From assembly GCF_003947415.1 (NCBI RefSeq), contig NZ_QHKL01000002.1, forward strand, positions 930,001 to 994,000: a DNA stretch of 64,000 nucleotides. The letters are read 5' to 3'. The notes beneath the pieces were generated by a model that did not search any database, was not told where the DNA came from, and saw nothing but the letters and a program-made list of their open reading frames with translations. A program made the position numbers and the translations under genes. Origin of the DNA: Amycolatopsis sp. WAC 01376. GTDB taxonomy: Bacteria; Actinomycetota; Actinomycetes; Mycobacteriales; Pseudonocardiaceae. Of the stretch, positions 17,511 to 24,500 are shown in pieces (position 1 is the first letter of the stretch; each line of letters starts with the position of its first letter).

Positions 17511-18553
17511 GGCAGCACCCCCGGCTGGAATCGGGGCACCCGCACCACGACCCTGGTGCCCGCGCCGGTCTCGGTCTCGACCGTCAGTCCGTACCACGGC
17601 CCGTAGACGCTGCGCAGCCTTCTGTCCACATTGGCCAGTCCGACGCCGCCGTCTTCGCCGCGGCGGGCCAGGATCGCCGCCGCGCGTGCGGGGTCCATGC
17701 CGACACCGTCGTCCTCGACGCTGATCACGCAGTCGTTCCCTTCCGCCATTCCCTGAACCTGGATGAACCCCGCCTCGGCGCGTGGCTCGATCCCGTGCCG
17801 GATCGCGTTCTCCACCAACGGTTCCAGCACGAGGTACGGCACCGCGACGGCCAGCACCTCCGGCGCCACCCGCACCTGCACCCGAAGCCGCTCGCCGAGC
17901 ACCGCGCGCTGCAGCGCCAAGTACGTCTCGATGGCGCCGAACTCGTCGGCGAGCATCGTGTACTCGCCGTGCCGGGCGACGCTGTAGCGGGTGTACTCGG
18001 CGAAGTCGAGCATCAGATCGCGGGCGCGGTCGGGGTCGGAGCGGACCAGCGAGGAGATCACGGTGAGCGCGTTGTAGACGAAATGCGGCGAGATCTCGGC
18101 CCGCAGCGCGCGCAGCTCCGCCTCCGCGGCCTGCTCGGCGGAGGCCTCCAACCTGCCGCGTTCGAGCGCGTGGACGACGAGTTCGGCGGCCTGGCGGGCG
18201 ACGGCGGTCCTTCCTTCGATGACCAGGAGGACACCGGCGAGTTCGTCGTGGACGTGGAGCGGCAGCGCCACCAGCCCGGGCTCGGACACCGGAGTCTCGG
18301 AGTGGAGTACCTCGTCGAGCGCCGAGACCACGACGTCGTCCGCCGCCGGGCGGCCGGACCAGATCAGCGAGCCGGAAAGGTCGGTCAGCCCGAGACCGGG
18401 GACACCGAACAAACGGCGGAGGCCGTGCGTGGCGTGGCGCGCGCGGGGCCCGGCGAGGCCGTCCATGAGATCGTCGGAGACGCGCTGGGCGGCCACGAGC
18501 ACCGGCACCGGATCCGCGCTCACGGCAGGACGCCAGGGCAGACGCGTGCTCAT
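17507..18553 (-). CDS. Cytoplasmic LytS-type sensor histidine kinase
   Basis: The 348-residue kinase lacks transmembrane helices. Residues about 10-135 look like a GAF sensor domain; the His_kinase region carries H157 in EISPHFVYNAL, and the ATPase domain has LEPLVENAIRHG and DDGVGMDP. AAGGAGG lies seven bases before the ATG. As a cytosolic sensor it probably reads an intracellular metabolite such as a carboxylate or acyl compound, and it heads the operon of two symporters. Confidence 0.9.
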   Translation of the reverse strand: MSTRLPWRPAVSADPVPVLVAAQRVSDDLMDGLAGPRARHATHGLRRLFGVPGLGLTDLSGSLIWSGRPAADDVVVSALDEVLHSETPVSEPGLVALPLHVHDELAGVLLVIEGRTAVARQAAELVVHALERGRLEASAEQAAEAELRALRAEISPHFVYNALTVISSLVRSDPDRARDLMLDFAEYTRYSVARHGEYTMLADEFGAIETYLALQRAVLGERLRVQVRVAPEVLAVAVPYLVLEPLVENAIRHGIEPRAEAGFIQVQGMAEGNDCVISVEDDGVGMDPARAAAILARRGEDGGVGLANVDRRLRSVYGPWYGLTVETETGAGTRVVVRVPRFQPGVLP

Positions 18554-18627
18554 CGGCCACCTCCTTCCGCGACGTCGAGGACTGGATCCTAACGTCGGTG
18601 CGGGGTTTCGGCGGTTACGCTCCGGGC

Positions 18628-19107
18628 ATGGTCACTGGGGATGCCGTGGTGCTCCGGCTGGACGTCGTGATGCGCCGGCTCGCGTGGGCGGGGTTCGTGG
18701 TGTTCAGCGTGGGCGGCGTGGTGGCCGTCGTTCTGTCGCTGTTCTCCCGCTCGGTTTCCGGGGTGGTGTTCAGCCTGCTCAGCGTGGGTTTCGCGGGGCT
18801 GATCCTGCTCGCTCTGCGGCGGTCTGCCACCTTCTTGACGGTGTCCGCTTCGGGCTTCGAGGTGGCGGGTCAGTTCGCCGTCGGGTGGACCGAGGTGCGG
18901 CGGCTGCGCGTGTGGCGGGAGAAGCGGCGGGTGGGGCGGTGGATGCACTGGTGGCACTACCGGCTGTCGTGGATCGGGTCCGGGCCGGAGGACCTGCTGG
19001 AGGACGGCGAGTACGTGTACGCGCTGGGTCACCTGGGTGGGGGCGCTGCGCTGTACGCGGCTCTCACGCGTTTCGCTCCGGCTGGGGTGGTGGAGTTCGC
19101 GGAGTGA
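18628..19107 (+). CDS. Membrane protein of unknown function
   Basis: The 159-residue protein has two adjacent transmembrane helices (about 17-65) followed by a soluble beta-rich half with many Trp and Arg, reminiscent of bacterial PH-like domains. I prefer the ATG at 18628; GTG 30 bases earlier and GTG 18634 are alternatives. It is divergent from the kinase gene and ends just before a strong palindrome. Function not recognised. Confidence 0.65.
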   Translation: MVTGDAVVLRLDVVMRRLAWAGFVVFSVGGVVAVVLSLFSRSVSGVVFSLLSVGFAGLILLALRRSATFLTVSASGFEVAGQFAVGWTEVRRLRVWREKRRVGRWMHWWHYRLSWIGSGPEDLLEDGEYVYALGHLGGGAALYAALTRFAPAGVVEFAE

Positions 19108-19114
19108 GCGGGTT

Positions 19115-19179
19115 CCGGATGTCAGGAAAGGGTCGTTCAGGACGTTTTTCGTCCTGAACGACCCTTTCCTGACATCCGG
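19115..19179. repeat. 30-bp-arm palindrome, family 1
   Basis: Arms at 19115-19144 and 19150-19179 are perfectly complementary around TTTTT. The inner part repeats the arm seen at 1-37 (agggtcgttcaggac), while the outer part (ccggatgtcaggaa) is extra. It follows the stop at 19107 by seven bases and should act as a terminator. Confidence 0.8.
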
Positions 19180-19283
19180 GGCTTCACGGCTGCGGGCCGC
19201 GGCCCGGCAGCGGGACCGGACATCGGCACCGACACCGCGCTCGAACGCGGCCCCTCGACCGCGGGAGCGAGCCACTCCCGGAT

Positions 19284-19336
19284 GCTATGAAAGGACCGTT
19301 CCTTGCAAATTTTGCAAGGAACGGTCCTTTCCTAGC
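19284..19336. repeat. 26-nt-arm palindrome, family 2
   Basis: Arms 19284-19309 and 19311-19336 pair with one mismatch around a single central T; the core is aaggaccgttccttgc. It lies just after the stop of the substrate-binding-protein gene on the minus strand. A close relative is at 30002-30054. Confidence 0.8.
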
Positions 19337-19350
19337 GGTACCGAAGCGCG

Positions 19351-20340
19351 TCAGCAGCTCTGCTTGTAGAAGTACTGGGCGTTCGCGTCCATGTTCGCCT
19401 TGGTGATGGAGTGCAGCGAAGCGGTCAGGTTGCGCGTCACCGGCTTGCCCTCCAGGGCCGCGATGGCCTGCTGCACGCCCTGCTGCCCGATGGCGGCGGG
19501 GTCCTGCGCGATGAGGCCCTGGTACTCGCCCTTCTTCAGGCCCTCGATCTCCGACGGCGACGCGTCGAAGCCGATCAGGTTGACCGCGCCGATCTTGCCC
19601 GCGTTCCGCAGGCCGGTCGCGGCGCCCTCACCGGTGTTGAGGTTGGTCGCGAAGATGCCGATCAGGTCCGGGGTGGACGCCAGCGCGGCGGTCACCTTGG
19701 ACGCGGCCTGGTCGGGCTCGTTCTGGGTGAACTGCACGCCCGCCGACTTCAGGTTCGGGTAGTTCTTCAGCTCGTCCTCGAAGCCCTTCGCGCGGGTGTT
19801 CGTGGTCGAGGTGCCCGCGATGGTGTCGAGCACCAGCACCGAGCCGGTCTTGCCCGCGGCCAGTTCCGCCATCGTCTTGGCGGCGAGCTTGCCGCCCTCG
19901 GCGTTGTCCGAGGAGATCGACGACTCCGCCACGCTGGTGTCCTTCAGCGCGGTGTCGACCTCGATGATCTTCGCCCCGCGCGTTTTGACCTGCTGGATCG
20001 GCGCGAGCATCGCCTGCGCGTCGGTGGGCGCGATGAGCAGCGCGGCGGGCGGGTTGGAGCCCAGCGCGTTGACCAGCTGGGTCTGCATGGCCGCGTCGAA
20101 CTTTTGCGGGGCCTGCGTGGTGAGCTCGTAGCCCGCCTTCTTGGCCTCGGCTTCGGCACCGCACTGCATCGAGATGTAGAACGGCTCGGCCTGCACGCCC
20201 GGGATGAGCGACAGCTTCTTGTTGTTGGTCTTGGCACCGGAGTCACCGGAGGGCGACTCGCCGACCGTGCCACCGCCGCAAGCGGTCAGCAGGAGAGCGG
20301 CGGAGACGGCGGCACCGGCGACGAGCAGGGTCTTCTTCAT
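19351..20340 (-). CDS. Sugar ABC transporter substrate-binding lipoprotein (CUT2 type)
   Basis: The 329-residue protein has a lipoprotein signal with lipid-anchored C21 (LLTAC) and a periplasmic-binding fold of the ribose/fructose class, with repeated phrases such as SSISSDNAEGG and LIGFDASPSE. It should capture a monosaccharide at the cell surface. It is the last gene of lacI-manA-ATPase-permease-binding protein, 32 bp after the permease. With mannose-6-phosphate isomerase in the operon and a GH92 mannosidase divergent from it, mannose (or fructose) is the likely ligand (inference). Confidence 0.9.
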   Translation of the reverse strand: MKKTLLVAGAAVSAALLLTACGGGTVGESPSGDSGAKTNNKKLSLIPGVQAEPFYISMQCGAEAEAKKAGYELTTQAPQKFDAAMQTQLVNALGSNPPAALLIAPTDAQAMLAPIQQVKTRGAKIIEVDTALKDTSVAESSISSDNAEGGKLAAKTMAELAAGKTGSVLVLDTIAGTSTTNTRAKGFEDELKNYPNLKSAGVQFTQNEPDQAASKVTAALASTPDLIGIFATNLNTGEGAATGLRNAGKIGAVNLIGFDASPSEIEGLKKGEYQGLIAQDPAAIGQQGVQQAIAALEGKPVTRNLTASLHSITKANMDANAQYFYKQSC

Positions 20341-20372
20341 GGGGATAGCACCTCTTTGTGCGTGTAGGGATC

Positions 20373-21434
20373 TCAGCGAGAGTTGCGGCGACGACGGCGC
20401 CGCTGGTCGAACCAGACCGCGGCGATCAGCACCGCGCCGACCGCGATCATCTGCCAGAAGTCCTGGACCTGCGTGATGTTGAAGCCCTTCTTCAGCACGG
20501 CCGGGATGAACACGCCGATCACCGTGCCCAGCACCGAACCGACGCCGCCGAAGAGACTCGTGCCGCCCATCACCGTGGCGGCGATGGCGTTGAGGTTGTC
20601 GGTGGTGTGCGCCGAAATGGTCGTCGACGCGTAGTACGCCAGCGACAGGAAACCGGCGACACCGGCGAGGAAACCGGTGAGCGTGTACACCTTCAGCAGA
20701 TGCGCGGTCACCCCGATGCCCGCCCGGCGCGCGCCCTCGGCGTTGGAGCCGACGGCGTAGGTGTAGCGGCCGAATTTGGTGGTGTGCAACAACCAGGCGC
20801 CGATCAGCGTGATCACCACGGCCACCAGCACCAGATTCGGCACCCCGCCGAACGACGTCCCGTAGCCGAGCGTCTTGTTGAGCTCGGTCGGCACGCTGCG
20901 CACGTCGGACCCGTTGTTCAGCAGGTACGCGGCGCCGAGCGCGGCACCCATCGTGCCGAGCGTGACGATCAGCGGCGGGATGTTCGCCACCGCGATCAGG
21001 AAACCGTTGATCAGCCCCCAGATCGTGCCCGCGACGACAGCCGCAACGAGCCCGGCGGTGATGACGCCCCAGCCCGCCTTCGTCGCGTCACCGTCCGGGC
21101 TGAGCGCCTCCATCGTCTTGCCCGCCACCATGCCCGCGAAGATCAGCACCGAACCGACCGAGAGATCGATACCGGAGGTGATGATCACGAACGTCATGCC
21201 GACCGAGAGCACCAGCAGCACCGAGGTCTCGATGAGCAGGGTCTGGAAGGTGAACACCGTCGCGAACTCGGCGGGCGCGATGGCGGTGAACACGATGATC
21301 AGCGCCAGCAGCACCAGCGCGATCCAGAACGTGTTCGCCCCGATCAGCCGCTGTCCCAGCGAACGCTTGCCGAAGCCACCGTCCACCGAGGTCTGGATCT
21401 CGGGATCGTTCTTCGCCGGAGTGGACACGGTCAT
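20373..21434 (-). CDS. Sugar ABC transporter permease (CUT2 type)
   Basis: The 353-residue membrane protein has about ten helices and the family's motifs TSGIDLSVGSV (about 87-97) and AGVAGFL. The start is the ATG at 21434, overlapping the ATPase stop (ATGA); the frame stays open upstream only as a shadow of the ATPase. The C-terminus is a run of basic residues on the cytosolic side. As usual in this class it would form a homodimer with the single-domain ATPase. Confidence 0.92.
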   Translation of the reverse strand: MTVSTPAKNDPEIQTSVDGGFGKRSLGQRLIGANTFWIALVLLALIIVFTAIAPAEFATVFTFQTLLIETSVLLVLSVGMTFVIITSGIDLSVGSVLIFAGMVAGKTMEALSPDGDATKAGWGVITAGLVAAVVAGTIWGLINGFLIAVANIPPLIVTLGTMGAALGAAYLLNNGSDVRSVPTELNKTLGYGTSFGGVPNLVLVAVVITLIGAWLLHTTKFGRYTYAVGSNAEGARRAGIGVTAHLLKVYTLTGFLAGVAGFLSLAYYASTTISAHTTDNLNAIAATVMGGTSLFGGVGSVLGTVIGVFIPAVLKKGFNITQVQDFWQMIAVGAVLIAAVWFDQRRRRRRNSR

Positions 21435-22195
21435 GCCGCCTCCTCTTGTACGAGGGCGCCCGTCATCGCGGCGACCAGGTCTTCCAGTTTCGTGTCGGAG
21501 CCGGTGAACCGGGCGACGCGCTTGCCGAGCCGCAGCACCTCGACGCGGTCGGCCACCGACAGCACCTCGGGCATGTTGTGGCTGATCAGCACGACGGCGA
21601 TGCCCTTGTCCCGCACCTTCTTGATCACGTCGAGCACGCGTTCGCGCTGCACGACGCCGAGCGCGGCCGTCGGCTCGTCCATGAACACGACCTTCGACGC
21701 CCAGACGACCGACCGCGCGACGGCGACGCTTTGCCGCTGCCCGCCCGAAAGCGAGCCGATCGGGACGTCGGTGCTCTGCAGGGTCACGCCGAGCCGCTGG
21801 AACTCCTCCACGGCTTGACGCTTCATTTCGGCCTTGTCCAGCATCCCGAGCTTGCCGAGGATCCCCTTGCGGTGGATCTCCCTGCCGAGGAACAGATTCG
21901 CGGCGGGGTCGAGTTCCGGTGCGACCGCGAGGTCCTGGTACACCGTCTCGATCCCCATCCGCCGCGCCGTGGTGGGGGATTCGAGCACCACCTCGGATCC
22001 GTCGAGCAGGATCTTGCCCGACGTCGGCTGTTCCGCGCCGGACAGGCATTTGACCAAAGTGGACTTCCCGGCGCCGTTGTCGCCGATCAGCGCGGTGACC
22101 TCACCGGCCCGCGCCTGGAACGAAGCGCCGCGCAGCGCCTCCACCGAGCCATAGCGTTTGACCAGGTTCTGTGCGTCGAGCAGGAGTTCGCTCAC
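21431..22195 (-). CDS. Sugar ABC transporter ATP-binding protein
   Basis: The 254-residue protein has one ABC domain: Walker A GDNGAGKST (38-46), signature LSGGQRQ (about 147-153) and Walker B VVFMDEPTAAL. Most ribose-type systems have two fused domains; the single-domain form resembles fructose FrcA-type importers. It overlaps manA and the permease by four bases each, so translation is coupled. Confidence 0.92.
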   Translation of the reverse strand: MSELLLDAQNLVKRYGSVEALRGASFQARAGEVTALIGDNGAGKSTLVKCLSGAEQPTSGKILLDGSEVVLESPTTARRMGIETVYQDLAVAPELDPAANLFLGREIHRKGILGKLGMLDKAEMKRQAVEEFQRLGVTLQSTDVPIGSLSGGQRQSVAVARSVVWASKVVFMDEPTAALGVVQRERVLDVIKKVRDKGIAVVLISHNMPEVLSVADRVEVLRLGKRVARFTGSDTKLEDLVAAMTGALVQEEAA

Positions 22196-23247
22196 GATCG
22201 CTCCCTCTTCTCGGGGGCGGGCGGACGGCAGCGGATGATCGTGACATCGCCCTCTACAGTGGATTGCCCGGCGTCGTGCGGGACCACGTAGGTCTCGCCC
22301 TTGCGCAGGGCGTACTCGCCGCCGTGTTCGGTGCGGAGCGTTCCCGAACCGTCCATGACGACCAGCACCGCGAACGACGGGTCGAGTGACAACGTTGTCG
22401 ACCTACCGGAAACAGCGGGACGGAGCCGGTCGGCACGGAAGAACGCGTCACTGCCGTCGGCGAGCAGGTCCACAGTGGACGCGTTCTCGCCCGCGGTGCG
22501 CTTGACGATCGAGCCGAGCCGTTCTTCGTCCCAGCCCGAGGTGTCCAGGGTTTCGATGGCGGTTTCGAAGCCGATCCCGAGGTGCGCCTTCTCCGGGTTC
22601 GCCAGGAAGTCCCGCCATTCCAGGGTCAGCGAGAAGTCGGTCGGCTGCTGGAGTTCGACGACGAACACGCCCTCGCCGATCGCGTGCGGCAGGCCCGCCG
22701 GGATGTAGACCGTGTCGCCGGGGGTGACCGCGACACTGTTCAGCGCGCCGAGCATGGCGGGCGCGTCTTGGCTGCGGGCCCATTCGTTGACCGTCGCTTT
22801 GTCGACGGTCTCCTTGAAACCGGGGTAGACGCGCGGGTCTTCGCCGTAGGTGCCTACCACGATCCACGCTTCGGTCTTGCCGAAGTGCGAGTCGAAGTGC
22901 CGCTTCGCGAACGAGTCCGACGGATGGAAGTGCACCGGCAGGCGCTGACCCGCGTCGAGCAGCTTCACCAGCAGGCCGGTCGAATCGCCGAGCGCCTCGA
23001 CGTGTTTCGCCCCGAGCCAGGCGGACGGGTTTTCGCGGACGGCGTCGCGCAGCCAGACCCCGTTGGGCAGCTTGGTCAGGCCGTTGGTCTCCTGGCCGAA
23101 CATCGTGGTGGCCGAGCCGACCCAGTCTTCGGGGCCGAACTTGCTCTCCGAGGGGGCGTCTCGCAACGCGGCGATGGCGTCACCGCCGCGGTAGAACTGC
23201 GGCGGCTGGTTCGCCGGCAGGCGGATCGGTTCGAGGTGGCCGCTCAT
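22192..23247 (-). CDS. manA: Mannose-6-phosphate isomerase, class I
   Basis: The 351-residue cupin enzyme converts mannose 6-phosphate to fructose 6-phosphate. Zinc-binding residues lie in VHFHPSD (H106, H108) and further down in KTEAW, with YIPAGLPHAIGEG as the other conserved stretch. The start overlaps the lacI stop by four bases. Placement between a sugar-specific repressor and importer genes marks it as the catabolic entry step for mannose. A copy of the LacI operator palindrome lies inside its coding sequence. Confidence 0.88.
   Translation of the reverse strand: MSGHLEPIRLPANQPPQFYRGGDAIAALRDAPSESKFGPEDWVGSATTMFGQETNGLTKLPNGVWLRDAVRENPSAWLGAKHVEALGDSTGLLVKLLDAGQRLPVHFHPSDSFAKRHFDSHFGKTEAWIVVGTYGEDPRVYPGFKETVDKATVNEWARSQDAPAMLGALNSVAVTPGDTVYIPAGLPHAIGEGVFVVELQQPTDFSLTLEWRDFLANPEKAHLGIGFETAIETLDTSGWDEERLGSIVKRTAGENASTVDLLADGSDAFFRADRLRPAVSGRSTTLSLDPSFAVLVVMDGSGTLRTEHGGEYALRKGETYVVPHDAGQSTVEGDVTIIRCRPPAPEKRERS
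22388..22399. promoter_or_regulatory. LacI operator copy inside manA
   Basis: The 12-bp palindrome gacaacgttgtc is identical to the copies at 24280 and 24472 and encodes part of the sequence STTLS in ManA. It could serve as an auxiliary operator for looping or as a roadblock; chance occurrence of a given 12-mer in this window is unlikely. Confidence 0.55.
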
Positions 23248-24293
23248 GAAGGGGCGACCTCCCCGGAACCGCGGGCTACGAGATGCACGGGCAGAACTAC
23301 CTTTCTCGGTGCGGATTGATCTCCCTGTACCCGGGCGAACAGCAGTTCCGCGGCCGCCCGGCCCAGCGCGCTCACGTCGTGCGCGATCACGGAGACCGGC
23401 GGATCCAGCAGATCCGCCAGTTCGAAGTCGTCGAAGCTGATCATCGCGGGACGCCGCTGCGCGTGCGCCAGCGCGCGCAGCAGGTGCACGGCGACCCGGT
23501 TGTTGCCCGCGATCACGGCGGTGGCCGGATTCGGCCCGGTGAGCAGCCGTCGCACGGCGTCGCCGACGCCCTCGGCGGTCGGCGTGCGCATCACGACGAG
23601 GCTCTCGTCGTAGGGGATCCCGTTGCGGACGCAGCCCTCCCGGAACCCGCGCAGCCGTTCGCCCGCGGTGAAGATGTCCGGGCTGTCGGCGAGGAACGCG
23701 ATCCGGCGGTGGCCGTGTTTCGCCAGGTGGGCGACCGCTTCGACGGTGCCGCCGATGTTGTCGACGAGCACCGTGTCGGCCACGATGTCGCCGGCGGGCC
23801 GGTCGAGGAACACCACCGGCGTGCCGGCGCGCATCTCGGGGACCAGGTAGCCGTGCTGCATCCCGGCCGGGACCACGAGGATGCCGTCGACCCGGCGGGA
23901 GCAGAACTCCAGGACCAGTTCGCGTTCGCGGTCGGAGTTCTCCTCCGACGAACCGGTCAGCACCTGGCGCCCGAACGAGGTCGCGATGCGTTCGACGGCC
24001 CGGTTGAGCTCCGAGTAGAACGGGTTACCGACGTCTTCGACGATCAGGCCGATCGTCCCGGTCGTCGAGCCGCGCCGCAGGTTCCGCGCGCCGAGATTGC
24101 GCCGGAACCCGAGCTGCTCGATCGCCGCCATGACGCGCTCCGCGGTGTCCGGATGGACGGCGGGCTCGTCGTTCACTACCCGCGAGACGGTCTTGATGCT
24201 CACGCCCGCGAGGCGGGCCACGTCACTCATCGTGGCCCGTCGGCCGGTGGTGCGGTGGCCGCTGTCCGGTCCGCTGGAAGACAACGTTGTCAT
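23244..24293 (-). CDS. LacI-family repressor of the mannoside locus
   Basis: The regulator is 349 residues if started at the ATG at 24293, or about 328 if started at 24230 where the classic LacI helix-turn-helix begins (MSDVARLAGVSIKTVSRVVN). The ligand-binding domain follows (GTIGLIVEDVGNPFYSEL). The perfect palindrome gacaacgttgtc covers the 24293 start, which argues either for autorepression or for the later start. It overlaps manA by four bases, so repressor and catabolic genes are one operon. Its effector is presumably mannose or a phosphate of it. Confidence 0.9.
   Translation of the reverse strand: MTTLSSSGPDSGHRTTGRRATMSDVARLAGVSIKTVSRVVNDEPAVHPDTAERVMAAIEQLGFRRNLGARNLRRGSTTGTIGLIVEDVGNPFYSELNRAVERIATSFGRQVLTGSSEENSDRERELVLEFCSRRVDGILVVPAGMQHGYLVPEMRAGTPVVFLDRPAGDIVADTVLVDNIGGTVEAVAHLAKHGHRRIAFLADSPDIFTAGERLRGFREGCVRNGIPYDESLVVMRTPTAEGVGDAVRRLLTGPNPATAVIAGNNRVAVHLLRALAHAQRRPAMISFDDFELADLLDPPVSVIAHDVSALGRAAAELLFARVQGDQSAPRKVVLPVHLVARGSGEVAPS
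24280..24291. promoter_or_regulatory. LacI operator at the lacI-manA operon start
   Basis: gacaacgttgtc is a perfect 12-bp dyad of the CG-centred LacI type. It lies at the head of the operon and overlaps the upstream candidate start codon of the repressor gene. Confidence 0.75.
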
Positions 24294-24471
24294 AGTGGCC
24301 GGAATTGAACGCCAGCGACGCGATGATGTCAATGCCCGATTCGCGTCAGCCCGGTTTTCCGAAGTCGAACCGTTACGAGTCGGACTCCGGCCGGGCCCTG
24401 TCCGGAATCGGACAGGGTTTGGCGGACCTCTTGACCAACCGGTCCGTTCTTGTCGAAGGTGAGCAGGCAGC

Positions 24472-24483
24472 GACAACGTTGTC
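24472..24483. promoter_or_regulatory. LacI operator before the GH92 gene
   Basis: An identical gacaacgttgtc abuts the AGGAGG ribosome-binding site (24484-24489) of the mannosidase gene, so bound repressor would block transcription and the start of translation region. It is 180 bp from the operator of the divergent operon. Confidence 0.78.
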
Positions 24484-24500
24484 AGGAGGCGGCCTTTCCC

